A stretch of DNA of 64,000 nt from Streptomyces fulvorobeus (GCF_013167895.1 NZ_BLWC01000001.1:2480001-2544000), one strand, 5' to 3'. Shown: positions 36,495-47,143, counted from the stretch's first letter. Translations and numbers: made by a program. Notes: generated from the sequence alone by a model not told the origin.

Positions 36495-37485
36495 GAGGTG
36501 CCTCCTGCCATGCCCGTACGGGTGCGGGGGTCGACCACCACGTACACGATGTCGATGAGGAAGTTGGCGATCAGTACGCCGATGACGATGAACAGGAACG
36601 CGCCCTGGAGCAGGAAGAAGTCCTGGTTCTGGATGGCGGCCAGGATCAGTGAGCCGAGGCCGGGGTAGGCGAAGACGATCTCGGTGACGAGCGCGCCGGC
36701 CACCAGGACCCCGAGCTGGAGGGCGAGACCGGTGACCTGGGGCAGGACGGCGTTGCGGAAGGCGTAGCGCCGGATCAGCCGCTGGGGCGCCCCGAGGGCC
36801 GACAGATAGGCGGAGTAGTCCGACTCCAGCTCGTAGATGATCATGTTGCGCATCCCGATGGCCCAGCCGCCGAGCGCGACGAGGAAGAGCGAGAGGAACG
36901 GCAGCACCCAGTGGTGCAGCGCGTCCAGCACGAAGTCGGCGTTCCAGCCGGGCTGGATGTCCAGGCTGTACCCGCCGGACAGCGGGAACCAGCCGGCCTG
37001 CGCGCCGAACGCCCAGGCGAGGATGACGGCGATCCACATGTACGGCATCGCGGTCAGCAGGTAGCCGACCGGCAGCACGGTGTTGTCGAGGATCTTGCGG
37101 CGGGCGGACAGCGCGCCGATCCAGTTGCCGGCGAACCAGCTGAGCAGGACGGAGGGGATCATCAGGCCGAGCGTGTACGGGAGTGCTTCGAGCAGGACGT
37201 CACCCACGGGCGTGGGGAAGACCCAGATGGAGATCCCGAAGTCGCCCTGGAGCAGGGCCCCCAGAAGTGCAGGTACTGCTGCCACAAGGGCTCGTCGAAG
37301 CCGAAGAGGTTGTTGTAGTAGGTGCGCATCGCCTCGGCGGCCTCGGGCTGCGAGACGCGGGCGCGGGTGACCATGGCGGCGACCGGGTCGCCCGGCATGA
37401 AGCGCGGGATCATCCAGTTGACGGTCACGGCCACGACGAAGGTCAGGGCGTAGACAAGAAGTTTCCGGGCGAAGTAGCGGCGCAA
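36491..37485 (-). CDS. ABC importer permease, DppB/OppB type, reading frame interrupted
   Basis: About 331 residues from a TTG start at 37485, with GGGGAG seven bases upstream. The N-terminal helix (LLVYALTFVVAVTVNWMIPRF) and FMPGDP motif are followed by QQYLHFWG, where the frame breaks at the C5 run 37258-37262. One more base gives ALLQGDFGISIWV and the rest of the protein, including the EAA-type loop and AYPGLGSLILAA. A functional operon surrounds it, so a sequencing error is likelier than loss. Confidence 0.83.
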
Positions 37486-37576
37486 GGGTGCTCCCCTGGT
37501 GGAGAGCCCCGCCGTGGGCGCGCCCGTCAGGTCGGCGCGCGCACGGCGGGGCGGTCATGGAGTCAGAACGGCCGTG

Positions 37577-39307
37577 TCACGAGGCGGGCTTCAGCTGGGT
37601 GAGCGTCTCGAAGCCGCCCATCTCCAGCCAGTTGCGCCAGAGGGCGGGAGCCGCCTTCGGGGTTCCGTCCGCGTCCGACGGCCAGTTCTTCCAGGTGCCG
37701 GTGGTGGACTGCGACCACAGGCCGTTGTACCAGAGCGGGATGATGGGCATCTCGGTCAGCTGGATGTCCTGGATTTTCGAGATGACCGTCTTCATGCCCG
37801 CCGTGTCGTCGGTCTTCACCCCGCCGAGTTCCCGCACGAGCTTCCAGGCTTCCTGGTTCTCGTACCGCCCGAAGTTCACCGTGTTCTGCTGCTTCTGCAC
37901 GGGCATCTGGAACATGTACTCGTAGTACGTCCACGGGGTGTTGGAGAGCTGGCGTTCGTTGTTGATGACGAGGTCGAAGTCGCCCTTGCCCCGCCGCTCG
38001 TTGAGCGCGTTCTGGTCGGGGAACTCCGTGGTGAGCTGGATACCCGCTTCCTTGGCGCCCGCGGCGATGACCTTGGCCGCCTCCATCCAGTCGGTCCAGC
38101 CGGAGGGCACCGCCAGCTTGAGGCTGAGTGTGGAGCCGTCCTTGTTCTCGACGAAGCCGTCCCCGTTGGCGTCCTTGTAACCGGCCGCGGCGAGCTCTTC
38201 CTTCGCCTTCGCCACGTCGTGCGCGAACCCCTTCCCGGCGATCAGCGCCTTGTCGTCGAACTGCTCCCACTGCGGCAGCAGACCGGTCGGGGACGCGGGC
38301 TTGACCAGCTCGCCGTAGACCCCCTTGACGATCTTGCCGGTGTCCACGGAGGCGGCGAGCGCCCTGCGGAAGGCCGCGTCGTCCATCGGCTTCTTGGTGG
38401 TGTTGGGCACCAGCCAGGCGGTGTTGGCGGAGAGCATGTAGGGCGCCTCGTCGTAGTACGAGACGACCTTCCTGCTCTTGATCAGCGAGGCCGCGCCGGG
38501 CAGGAAGTTGTTGCTGAGGTCCAGTTGGCCCTGGCCCAGCTGGCCGATGACGACCTCGTTGCTCGGGTTGGAGACGTCGACGACGTAGCGGGGGGCCGGC
38601 TTCTTGTCGAGCGCCTTGACGCCCCACCAGTCCTCGCGGCGCTCCCACACGACCCGGTCCTGCGACTTGCTCCTGAGCTTGTACGCACCGGTGCCGACCG
38701 GCTTGTCGTTGACGCCGTTGAGCACCTCCTCGTCGGTGCGCGTGCTCCAGATGTGCTCCGGGACGACCGGCTGGCCGAAGAGGGTGTAGTCCCACTCCTG
38801 GTAGCGGGCCTCCTTGAAGGTGAAGCGCACGGTCGTGGCGTCCACCGCCTCGGCGCCGGAGAGCCAGCTCCACAGGGTGTGGAAGGCGGACGCCTCGATC
38901 TTGCCGAGGCCGTAGGAGTACGCCACGTCCTTGGCGGTCAGCGGCTTGCCGTCGGCCCAGGTGATCCCCGCGCGCAGCTTCACGTCATAGGTCTTGTCGT
39001 CGGTCCAGGCGCCCGACTCCGCGAGCCACGGGATCAGCTTGCCCGTGTCCGGGTCGAAGTGGAACAGCGTCTCGTAGACCAGGCCCTTGGTGCCCGTGGC
39101 GTGGTCCCAGTTGCGCAGCGGGTTGTAGTTGGCCGGAGGCCCCCACTGGGTGCCGGTCGTGTAGAGCGTCTCGTTGCGGGGCAGCGAGCCGCCCTTGCCG
39201 CCGGGTCCGGTGGCGCCGCCCGACGAGCCGCCCCCCGTGCACGCGGTCGCGGCGAGTCCGAACACAGCGAGTGTGGCGGTCAACCGCACCCGGGTACGCA
39301 TACCCAT
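37577..39307 (-). CDS. Family-5 extracellular solute-binding lipoprotein
   Basis: 576-residue SBP_bac_5 protein that delivers a ligand to the permease pair encoded downstream. The lipoprotein signal ends in a lipobox before Cys23 (LAATAC), followed by a Gly/Ser linker. The mature protein has the family's GITWADGKPLTAKDVAYSY and PVGTGAYKL blocks. Family 5 binds peptides, nickel or, in several actinobacteria and Thermotoga, oligosaccharides. A LacI regulator and a CebR-like operator on its doorstep favour an oligosaccharide, as inference. First gene of the operon, 91 bases before the permease. Confidence 0.9.
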   Translation of the reverse strand: MGMRTRVRLTATLAVFGLAATACTGGGSSGGATGPGGKGGSLPRNETLYTTGTQWGPPANYNPLRNWDHATGTKGLVYETLFHFDPDTGKLIPWLAESGAWTDDKTYDVKLRAGITWADGKPLTAKDVAYSYGLGKIEASAFHTLWSWLSGAEAVDATTVRFTFKEARYQEWDYTLFGQPVVPEHIWSTRTDEEVLNGVNDKPVGTGAYKLRSKSQDRVVWERREDWWGVKALDKKPAPRYVVDVSNPSNEVVIGQLGQGQLDLSNNFLPGAASLIKSRKVVSYYDEAPYMLSANTAWLVPNTTKKPMDDAAFRRALAASVDTGKIVKGVYGELVKPASPTGLLPQWEQFDDKALIAGKGFAHDVAKAKEELAAAGYKDANGDGFVENKDGSTLSLKLAVPSGWTDWMEAAKVIAAGAKEAGIQLTTEFPDQNALNERRGKGDFDLVINNERQLSNTPWTYYEYMFQMPVQKQQNTVNFGRYENQEAWKLVRELGGVKTDDTAGMKTVISKIQDIQLTEMPIIPLWYNGLWSQSTTGTWKNWPSDADGTPKAAPALWRNWLEMGGFETLTQLKPAS

Positions 39308-39403
39308 AGCCCCTCCTCTTCCCCGCCGTCCCGTGTCGAGCGGAGTTACTGAACCGGGTAAGTGACGTGAAGGTATGGGCGGCCCGGAGTGGTGTCAAGA
39401 GTG

Positions 39404-39417
39404 CGGGAGCGCTCCCA
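39404..39417. promoter_or_regulatory. CebR-like LacI-family operator
   Basis: CGGGAGCGCTCCCA differs by one base from the known CebR site TGGGAGCGCTCCCA, with a perfect 12-base palindrome at 39405-39416. It lies between the divergent binding-protein and LacI-regulator genes, so it can control both. Confidence 0.75.
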
Positions 39418-39528
39418 CCACAGTTTTTTTAAGAGCGCTGCACAGGTCTTGACCATTTCGGGGCAGACAAGAGGTACAGACCTATGGATAGGATGGGTTC
39501 CGAAAACGAACCGGTTAAGCGAGGTCGT

Positions 39529-40548
39529 ATGCCCAAGCACCGCCCCACGATCGCCGACATCGCGCGCCGCGCCGGGGTCTCCAAGGTCGCGGTGTCGTAC
39601 GCGCTGAACGACCGGCCCGGAGTGTCCCCCACGACCCGCGCCACCATCAAGGCCATCGCCCAGGAGATCGGCTGGCGCCCCAACAGCGCCGCGCGGGCGC
39701 TGACCCGCGCGCGGGCGGACACCGTCGGCCTCGCGCTGTCCCGGCCCGCCAAGCTGCTCGGCGTGGAGCCCTTCTTCATGGAGCTGATCAGCGGCATCGA
39801 GACCGAGCTGTCCGCCCGCGGCTGCGCCCTGCTCCTCCAGGTCGTCCCCGACCCCGCGCAGGAGCTCGAGGTCTACCGCCGCTGGTGGGGCGAGGGCCGG
39901 GTGGACGGGGTCTTCCTCGCCGACGTGCGCGCCCCCGACCCGCGGATCGAGGGCGTCGCCGAGCTCGGTATGCCCGCCGTGGTGATCGGCCACCCCTCGG
40001 CGGCCGGCTCCCTCACCCCCGTCTGGTCCGACGACTCCGCGGCGCTCCGGGACACCCTGACGTATCTGCACGCGCTCGGCCACCGCTCCGTCGCCCGCGT
40101 CGCCGGGCTCCCCGAGCTGATCCACACCCGGCTGCGCGACCAGGCACAGCAGGAGATCTCCGCCGAACTGGGTCTGGACACCCCGGTCGTGGTGCACACC
40201 GACTACTCCGGCGAGGAAGGTGCCCACGCGACCCGGCGGCTGATCAGTTCGCCGTCCCGGCCGACCGCCGTCGTCTACGACAACGACATCATGGCCGTCG
40301 CCGGGCTCTCGGTGGCCCAGGAGATGGGGCTCGACGTGCCCGGTGACCTCTCCCTCGTGGCCTGGGACGACTCCCAGCTCTCCCGGGTCGTCCGCCCCCC
40401 GCTGACCGCGCTGAGCCGCGACATCCCGGCGTACGGGACCCACGCGGCCCGCACCCTGCTGACGATGGTCACGGAGGGTCCGGTGCCCGGGTTCCAGGAC
40501 GCCACCGCCCGCCTCCAACCGCGCGGATCGACCGCCCCGCCCCGCTGA
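39529..40548 (+). CDS. LacI-family transcriptional regulator
   Basis: 339 residues from ATG 39529 (GAGG seven bases upstream), which puts the helix-turn-helix (TIADIARRAGVSKVAVSYAL) at the usual position near the N-terminus. An earlier in-frame ATG at 39484 adds 15 unusual residues. The hinge helix NSAARALTRAR and a periplasmic-binding-type effector domain with GHPSAAGS and AVVYDNDIMAVAGLSVAQEMG follow. Divergent from the family-5 importer across a CebR-like operator, so it probably represses that operon until a sugar ligand binds. Confidence 0.9.
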   Translation: MPKHRPTIADIARRAGVSKVAVSYALNDRPGVSPTTRATIKAIAQEIGWRPNSAARALTRARADTVGLALSRPAKLLGVEPFFMELISGIETELSARGCALLLQVVPDPAQELEVYRRWWGEGRVDGVFLADVRAPDPRIEGVAELGMPAVVIGHPSAAGSLTPVWSDDSAALRDTLTYLHALGHRSVARVAGLPELIHTRLRDQAQQEISAELGLDTPVVVHTDYSGEEGAHATRRLISSPSRPTAVVYDNDIMAVAGLSVAQEMGLDVPGDLSLVAWDDSQLSRVVRPPLTALSRDIPAYGTHAARTLLTMVTEGPVPGFQDATARLQPRGSTAPPR

Positions 40549-40713
40549 GGGCGGATCTTCTCAGGGTCGGCCTCCTACCCCAGGACTACGCCGGACCCCG
40601 CCGGTGCGACCATAGAGGGCCCCGGGAACGGGTACCGGGGCTGACGACCTCGCGCGATACGGCGGTGACGATGGAGGGGACCCCGAACGAGGCCCCGAAC
40701 CAGGAGAGTCCCT

Positions 40714-41484
40714 GTGACCACCACCCCCACCGTCCAGCGCGCCACCGCGGTGGCCGCCCGCGCCACGGAGCTGTCGAAGGTCTACGGCCAGGGTGAGACC
40801 CAGGTGGTCGCCCTGGACCGGGTGACCGTGGACTTCCCGCAGGGCGAGTTCACCGCGATCATGGGCCCTTCCGGCTCCGGCAAGTCCACGCTGATGCACT
40901 GCGTGGCCGGGCTCGACAGCTTCAGCAGCGGTTCCGTACGGATAGGCGACACGGAGCTCGGCGCCCTCAAGGACAAGCAGCTCACGCAGCTCCGCCGGGA
41001 CAAGATCGGCTTCATCTTCCAGGCGTTCAACCTGCTGCCGACCCTGAGCGCGCTGGAGAACATCACGCTGCCGATGGACATCGCGGGCCGTAAGCCCGAC
41101 GCCGCGTGGCTCCAGAAGGTGATCGACATGGTGGGCCTCGCCGACCGGCTGAAGCACCGGCCGACCGAGCTCTCCGGCGGCCAGCAGCAGCGTGTCGCGG
41201 TCGCCCGTGCCCTCGCCTCGCAGCCGGAGATCATCTTCGGTGACGAGCCGACCGGGAACCTCGACTCCCGCGCCGGCGCCGAAGTCCTCGGCTTCCTGCG
41301 CAACTCGGTGCGCGAGCTCGGCCAGACCGTGGTGATGGTGACCCACGACCCGGTGGCCGCCTCCTACGCGGACCGCGTGATCTTCCTCGCCGACGGCGCG
41401 GTCGTCGACGAGATGACGCACCCCACCGCCGACGGGGTCCTCGACCGGATGAAGGCGTTCGACGCGAAGGGCCGCACCAGCTGA
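40714..41484 (+). CDS. MacB/LolD-type ABC transporter ATP-binding protein
   Basis: 256 residues from GTG 40714 with CAGGAGAG upstream. Walker A GPSGSGKST, Q-loop IFQAFNLLP, signature LSGGQQQR, Walker B EIIFGDEPTGNLDSR, H-loop MVTHDP. It belongs to the MacB/FtsE-like class that pairs with FtsX-domain permeases, and such a permease follows after 55 bases. Such pairs usually export antimicrobials or act in mechanotransmission rather than import. The substrate is not deducible here. Confidence 0.93.
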   Translation: MTTTPTVQRATAVAARATELSKVYGQGETQVVALDRVTVDFPQGEFTAIMGPSGSGKSTLMHCVAGLDSFSSGSVRIGDTELGALKDKQLTQLRRDKIGFIFQAFNLLPTLSALENITLPMDIAGRKPDAAWLQKVIDMVGLADRLKHRPTELSGGQQQRVAVARALASQPEIIFGDEPTGNLDSRAGAEVLGFLRNSVRELGQTVVMVTHDPVAASYADRVIFLADGAVVDEMTHPTADGVLDRMKAFDAKGRTS

Positions 41485-41539
41485 CGTGACGGCTGCTGTC
41501 CCCGTCCCCCTTTCCGGAACCCATCCCAGGACTACAGAC

Positions 41540-44064
41540 ATGTTCCGAACCGCCCTGCGCAACGTCCTCGCGCACAAGGCCAGGCTGCTGATGACCGTGC
41601 TCGCCGTAATGCTCGGCGTGGCCTTCGTCTCCGGCACCCTGGTCTTCACCGACACCCTGAGCAACGCCTTCCGCAACCAGTCGGCGAAGAGTTACGACGA
41701 CGTCGCCGTCGCCGTCACCACCCACGCCTCCCAGCAGGACGAGAAGACACCCGGCGTCGACACCGCCACGCTGGAGAAGATCCAGGCCCTGGACGGCGTC
41801 GCCGACGCCACCGGCCGGGTCTCCGGCTTCGCGGGCGTCGCCGACGCCGACGGCAAGCTCATCGGCAACGGCTGGTCCAACACCGGGGCCAACTTCTTCC
41901 CCGGCAAGGACGGCGAGGACGACCAGTACGCGTTCACCGAGGGCGCGGGCCCCGCGGAGGCCGGCCAGGTCGCGCTGGACAAGGACTCCGCGGACAAGGG
42001 TGACTACCGGGTCGGCGACCCGGTGCGGGTCGCCACGAACGGGCCGGTGAAGGAGTTCACCCTCTCCGGCGTGTTCACCACCGAGGACGGCGCGGTCAAC
42101 GCGGGCGGCAGCCTGGTCCTGTTCGACACCCCGGTCGCCCAGCAGCTCTACCTCAGGCCCGGCGTCTTCCAGGACGTCACCATCTCCGCCGCGCCCGGCG
42201 TCTCCGCCCAGCAGCTGCTGACCGCGGTCGATCCGTTGCTGCCCGAGGACGCCACCGCCGAGACCGGCCGGGCCCTCGCCGACGATCAGGCCGCGCAGAT
42301 CGAGAAGGAGCTCTCCAACCTCAACACGATGCTGCTCGCCTTCGCGGGCATCGCCCTCTTCGTCGGCGTCTTCCTGATCGCCAACACCTTCACCATGCTG
42401 GTCGCCCAGCGCACCAGGGAGCTGGCCCTGATGCGGGCCGTCGGTGCCTCCCGCCGCCAGGTGAAGCGCTCGGTGCTGCTCGAGGCGGGCGTGGTCGGTG
42501 TGATCGCCTCGGTGACCGGCTTCCTGCTCGGCCTCGGCCTCGCCGTCGGGCTGCGCTCCGCGATGGGCCTGATCGGCGGCAAGATCCCCGCCGGCCCGCT
42601 GGTGGTCTCCCCCACCGCGATCGGCGCGGCGTTCGGCGTCGGCGTCCTGGTGACCGTGCTGGCCGCCTGGCTGCCCGCCCGCCGGGCCGCGAAGATCCCG
42701 CCGGTGGCGGCCATGAGCAGCGTGCACGCCGTGGCGACCACCCGGTCCCTGGTCGTACGGAACTCGATCGGCGGGGCGCTCGCCCTGCTCGGCGCGGCCG
42801 GGATCGTCGGGGGCGCGGCGGCCGGCAGCGGTGGCAGGACCGTCATCGCGGGCGGCGCCTTCCTGGCACTGATCGGCGTCATCGTCCTCATCCCGCTGCT
42901 GTCCCGCCCCGTGATCGCCCTGGTGCGCCCGCTGCTGACGAAGCTGTTCGGCGTCTCGGGGAAGCTGGCCGCGCAGAACGCGGTCCGCAACCCCCGGCGT
43001 ACCGGAGCGACCGCCTCCGCGCTGGCGATCGGGCTGACCCTGGTCACCGGGATCTCGGTGCTCGGCGTCACGCTCGGCCAGGCCGTCGACCGGATGACGA
43101 CGGACAACATCAGGGCCGACTACATGGTCACCATGGCGAGCGGCGGTTCGCTCGACGAGTCGGCACTCAAGGCCCTGGAGAAGGCCGAGGGCGTCTCGGC
43201 GGTCTCCCCCAACAGGCCGTCTGGCTGCGGACGGGCGAGTCCGGCTACTCGGCCTCCGGCGTCACCCCCGGTGACGTGGAAAAGGTCCTGGCGATCAAAA
43301 CCGTGTCCGGTTCGCTGGACACGCTCGCCGAGGGCGGGATCGCGGTCTCCGAGAAGACGGCGAAGTCGAACGGCTGGAAGGCCGGTGACACGGTCGCCGT
43401 GACGTTCGAGGACGAGAAGAAGGGGAAGCTGAAGGTCGGCGCGGTCTACGAGGACAACGAGTTCCTCTCCCCGGTCCTCGTACCGAAGGCGACGGCCGAC
43501 GCGCACACCTCCCACCCGGAGATCCGCGAGATCTACCTGAAGATGGAGGGCGGCGCGAGCGAGGCCAACGAGCAGGCCGTGGTCGACGCGCTCGGCGACA
43601 ACCCGGCCATGAGCATCATGGACCGGCAGGACATCCGGGACATGTTCGGCGGCTTCGTCAACATGGCGCTGAACATCATGTACGGCCTGCTGGCGATGGC
43701 TCTGATCATCGCGGTGCTCGGGGTCGTCAACACCCTGGCGATGTCGGTGTTCGAGCGGCAGCAGGAGATCGGCATGGTCCGGGCGATCGGTCTGGACAAG
43801 CGCCGGGTGAAGCGCATGATCCGGCTGGAGGCCGTGGTCATCTCGGTCTTCGGCGCACTGGTCGGCATCGGGCTCGGGACGTTCCTGGGCTGGGCCATCG
43901 GCCAGACCCTGGCCGAGTCCGTCCCGCAGTACGCGCTGGTCATCCCGTGGGACCGGCTCGCGCTCTTCCTGGTGCTGGCGGGGCTCGTTGGGGTGCTGGC
44001 CTCGCTCTGGCCGGCCCGCAGCGCGGCGAAGCTGAACATGCTGACGGCGATCAAGACCGAGTAG
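41540..44064 (+). CDS. FtsX-like ABC permease (double FtsX), reading frame interrupted
   Basis: About 841 residues from ATG 41540. N-terminal helix (LLMTVLAVMLGVAFVSGTLVF), a large external domain, three helices of the first FtsX domain (~270-400), further helices, a second external domain and a C-terminal FtsX domain (LNIMYGLLAMALIIAVLGVVN to the end). The frame breaks at the C5 run 43206-43210. One extra C restores SPQQAVWLRTGESGYSASGV and joins the halves. Works with the adjacent ATPase. Break most likely a base-call error because both FtsX domains remain conserved. Confidence 0.84.
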
Positions 44065-44080
44065 CGCTCGCCGGGGGCGT

Positions 44081-44121
44081 ACGGAGGGCCGGTGTTGGCG
44101 GTGCGGACACCGGCCCTCCGT
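44081..44121. terminator. Hairpin terminator between the permease and cfa
   Basis: Perfect 15 bp stem, arms 44081-44095 and 44107-44121, between convergent genes. Can serve both. Confidence 0.85.
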
Positions 44122-44132
44122 CATGTGCGGGC

Positions 44133-45437
44133 TCAGCCCGCCGGGGCGGTCCTCCAGTCGCGGGCGCGCAGGAGCATGCCGGAGGCCCCGCCCTGCTGCG
44201 GGCGGACCGCGAGGATCTGGTTGACCCCGATCCGGTTGCGCTCGAAGGAGAGCGCGGAAGCCGCCATGTAGAGCCGCCAGACCCGGGCCCTGCCGGGTGA
44301 GGTGGCCTGTACGGCGGCGTCCCAGTGCCGCTCCAGGTTGGTGACCCAGTGGCGCAGGGTCAGCGCGTAGTGCTCCCGGATCGCCTCGACGTCCCGGGCC
44401 TCGAACCCGGCCTCCTCCAGGGTGGCGACGGTCCGGCCGACCGGGGCCAGTTCCCCGTCGGGGAAGACGTAGGAGTCGATGAACTCGTCGGCGCGGTAGG
44501 CGGACTCGTCCTTCTCGGGGCGGCGGGCGATCTGGTGGTTCAGCAGCCGGCCGCCGGGTCTGAGGAGCGCGTACAGGTCGTCGGCGTACTCACGGAAGCG
44601 CACCGTGCCGACGTGTTCGGCCATCCCGATCGAGGAGATCGCGTCGTACGGACCGTCCCTGACGTCCCGGTAGTCCTGGACCCGGATCTCGATCCGGTCG
44701 GTGAGGCCCTCCTCGGCGATGCGCTTGCGGGCGAACGCGGCCTGTTCGGTGGAGAGGGTCACCCCGGTGACCTGGGCGCCGTACTCACGGGCCGCGTGGA
44801 TGGCCATCGAGCCCCAGCCGCAGCCGACGTCCAGGAGCCGGTCGCCCTCCTTCAGCCCGAGCTTGCGGCAGACGAGGTCGAGCTTGTCGCGCTGGGCGTC
44901 CTCCAGGGTGCCGCCGTCCTCCCAGTAGGCGCAGGAGTAGACCATGGACGGGCCGAGGACCAGTTCGTAGAAGTCGTTGCCCACGTCGTAGTGGTGGCTG
45001 ATGGCCTCCTTGTCACGCCGCCTGGTGTGGAGCGGGCCGGTGCGGCGGCGTACCTCCTCGGGCGGCGGCGCGGGCGGCGGCCAGGGCCCGGCCACCTGGA
45101 GGAGCCCGCGCGCGAAGGCGCGGACCTTCGGGTCCCGTACGGGGTGGACGGAGTCCTTGGCGTCGGCGCCGCGCTCCCAGAGCAGGGCGGCCAGCCGGTC
45201 CAGGACCTCGTAGAGGTCTCCGTCGACGTCGATCTCACCGGACACCCAGGCGCGGGCGAGGCCCAGTTCGCCCGGTCTCCACAGGAGCCGGCGCAGGGCG
45301 CGGCGGTGGCGGATCACGAGGGCGGGCGCACCGGGCGGCCCGGACTCGCTGCCGTCCCAGGCCCTGATCCGGACCGGTAGGGGCTCTCCCAGCAACTCTT
45401 CGGCGAGAGCGGTCAGCCGCGATGCGGCGTCTGCCAT
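44133..45437 (-). CDS. cfa: Cyclopropane-fatty-acyl-phospholipid synthase family protein
   Basis: SAM-dependent methyltransferase that adds a methylene group to unsaturated phospholipid acyl chains. 434 residues from ATG 45437, with GGAGGT seven bases upstream. An N-terminal SCP2-like domain is followed by the SAM site LLDVGCGWGSMAIHAA and the CFA-type segments HHYDVGNDFYELVLG, YSCAYW and SIGMAEHVG. No signal peptide. Single-gene unit, convergent with the ABC permease. Assignment between CFAS and related methyltransferases is not fully resolved by motif reading. Confidence 0.9.
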   Translation of the reverse strand: MADAASRLTALAEELLGEPLPVRIRAWDGSESGPPGAPALVIRHRRALRRLLWRPGELGLARAWVSGEIDVDGDLYEVLDRLAALLWERGADAKDSVHPVRDPKVRAFARGLLQVAGPWPPPAPPPEEVRRRTGPLHTRRRDKEAISHHYDVGNDFYELVLGPSMVYSCAYWEDGGTLEDAQRDKLDLVCRKLGLKEGDRLLDVGCGWGSMAIHAAREYGAQVTGVTLSTEQAAFARKRIAEEGLTDRIEIRVQDYRDVRDGPYDAISSIGMAEHVGTVRFREYADDLYALLRPGGRLLNHQIARRPEKDESAYRADEFIDSYVFPDGELAPVGRTVATLEEAGFEARDVEAIREHYALTLRHWVTNLERHWDAAVQATSPGRARVWRLYMAASALSFERNRIGVNQILAVRPQQGGASGMLLRARDWRTAPAG

Positions 45438-45642
45438 GGCGCACACCTCCGTGGTGGTGTTTCCCAACATGCTCAAATTTCCACAAACATGCCTGAAACC
45501 ACGTCACGACACCTCGGTTGCGTGACGAGGTACACCTGGGTCAACCGTGCGCGGACCGCGCGCCATCCCGCTGCCGGGCAAGGGAACGGCAAAATACCTG
45601 CGTACCACACCTACCGGGGCCGGGCCGCTCCGGAAACGCCGG

Positions 45643-45678
45643 AGGGGCCGCCCGCACCACGGATGGCGGACGGCCCCT
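45643..45678 (-). terminator. Terminator after ndh
   Basis: Arms AGGGGCCG (45643-45650) and CGGCCCCT (45671-45678), 27 bases downstream of the ndh stop at 45706. Confidence 0.65.
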
Positions 45679-45705
45679 TCGGGCGCGGAACGGTGTACTC
45701 CGGGT

Positions 45706-47091
45706 TCAGGAAGCCCTGGCCTTCTCACCCTCGGTCTTGACGGCGGCCGGAGCCGGGGCCGGCTTCGCGGCCTCGTAGAACTCCTCGCGCGGGGTCTCCA
45801 TGGCGCCGAGCGAGACGACCTCGCGCTTGAGGAACATGGCGAGCGTCCAGTCGGCGAAGACCCGGATCTTACGGTTCCAGGTCGGCATCGCCATGCCGTG
45901 GTACCCACGGTGCATGTACCAGGCGAGACGGCCTTTGAGCTTGATCTTCACCTTGCCCACGACGATCATCGCGACGCCCTTGTGCAGGCCGAGTCCGGCG
46001 ACCGCACCCTTGTTGGCGTGGCTGTACTCCTTCTGCGGGAAGCCCCGCATGCCGGAGATCACGTTGTCGCCGAGGACCTTCGCCTGGCGCAGCGCGTGCT
46101 GGGCGTTCGGCGGGCACCAGGCGTTCGGGTTGCCGGCCTTGCGGCCGACCAGGTCCGGAACCTGGGCGTTGTCGCCCGCGGCCCAGATGTAGTCGGTGCC
46201 CTGCACCTGGAGCTTCTCGGAGGTGTCGACGTGGCCGCGCGGGCCGAGCGGCAGGCCGAAGCGGGCCAGCGCCGGGTTCGGCTTCACGCCGGCCGTCCAC
46301 ACGATGGTGCTGGAGTCGACCTCCAGGCCGTTCTTGAGCACGACGTGACCGTCGACGCACGAGTCCATGGAGGTGGAGAGGTAGATCTCCACACCGCGGC
46401 CCTCAAGGTGCTCCTTGCCGTACGCGCCCAGCTTCGGGCCGACCTCGGGAAGGATCTTGTCGGCGGCGTCGACGAGGATGAAGCGCATGTCCTCGCGCTT
46501 CACGTTGGTGTAGTACTTCGCCGCGTCACGGGCCATGTCCTCGACCTCGCCGATGGTCTCCGCACCGGCGAAACCGCCGCCCACGAAGACGAAGGTGAGC
46601 GCCTTGCGGCGGACCGCCTCATCGGTCGTCGAGTCAGCCTTGTCCAGCTGCTCCAGGACGTGGTTGCGCAGGCCGATCGACTCCTCGATGCCCTTCATGC
46701 CGATGCCCTGCTCGGCGAGGCCGGGGATCGGGAAGGTGCGGGAGACCGCGCCCATCGCGATGACGAGGTAGTCGAAGGGCAGCTCGTAGGTCTCGCCGAC
46801 GATCGGCGCGACCGTGGCGACCTTGCGGTCCTGGTCGATGGTCGTGACACGGCCGGTGAGCACCTCGGCCTTCGGCAGGACGCGTCGCAGCGGGACGACA
46901 ACATGCCGAGGGGAGATGCTGCCGGCAGCAGCTTCGGGGAGGAAGGGCTGGTACGTCATGTACGAGCGAGGGTCGACGACCGTGACGGTCGCCTCCCCGT
47001 AGCGCATCTTCTTCAGGATGCGACGAGCTGCGTACAGGCCAACGTACCCACCGCCTACAACGAGGATCCTGGGACGCTCCGTGGTGCTCAT
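45706..47091 (-). CDS. ndh: Type II NADH dehydrogenase
   Basis: Membrane-associated, non-proton-pumping NADH:quinone oxidoreductase, 461 residues from ATG 47091. FAD site VVGGGYVGLYAARR at the N-terminus, NADH site FVFVGGGFAGAETIGE, and the second FAD block DYIWAAGDNAQVPD. The C-terminal region with basic and aromatic residues (KGRLAWYMHRGYHGMAMP) resembles the amphipathic membrane-binding part of NDH-2. Two Rex-like operators upstream indicate control by the NADH/NAD ratio. The start has only a weak ribosome site. Confidence 0.93.
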   Translation of the reverse strand: MSTTERPRILVVGGGYVGLYAARRILKKMRYGEATVTVVDPRSYMTYQPFLPEAAAGSISPRHVVVPLRRVLPKAEVLTGRVTTIDQDRKVATVAPIVGETYELPFDYLVIAMGAVSRTFPIPGLAEQGIGMKGIEESIGLRNHVLEQLDKADSTTDEAVRRKALTFVFVGGGFAGAETIGEVEDMARDAAKYYTNVKREDMRFILVDAADKILPEVGPKLGAYGKEHLEGRGVEIYLSTSMDSCVDGHVVLKNGLEVDSSTIVWTAGVKPNPALARFGLPLGPRGHVDTSEKLQVQGTDYIWAAGDNAQVPDLVGRKAGNPNAWCPPNAQHALRQAKVLGDNVISGMRGFPQKEYSHANKGAVAGLGLHKGVAMIVVGKVKIKLKGRLAWYMHRGYHGMAMPTWNRKIRVFADWTLAMFLKREVVSLGAMETPREEFYEAAKPAPAPAAVKTEGEKARAS

Positions 47092-47125
47092 GCCATCGAG
47101 TATCCACCCCCCTAGGACCCCCTGC

Positions 47126-47143
47126 TCGTGAGCCCCTTCACAA
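47126..47143. promoter_or_regulatory. Rex-like operator upstream of ndh
   Basis: TCGTGA-N6-TCACAA matches the Rex operator TTGTGA-N6-TCACAA with one mismatch. Its near edge is 35 bases upstream of the ndh start, inside the leader or core promoter. Confidence 0.7.
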
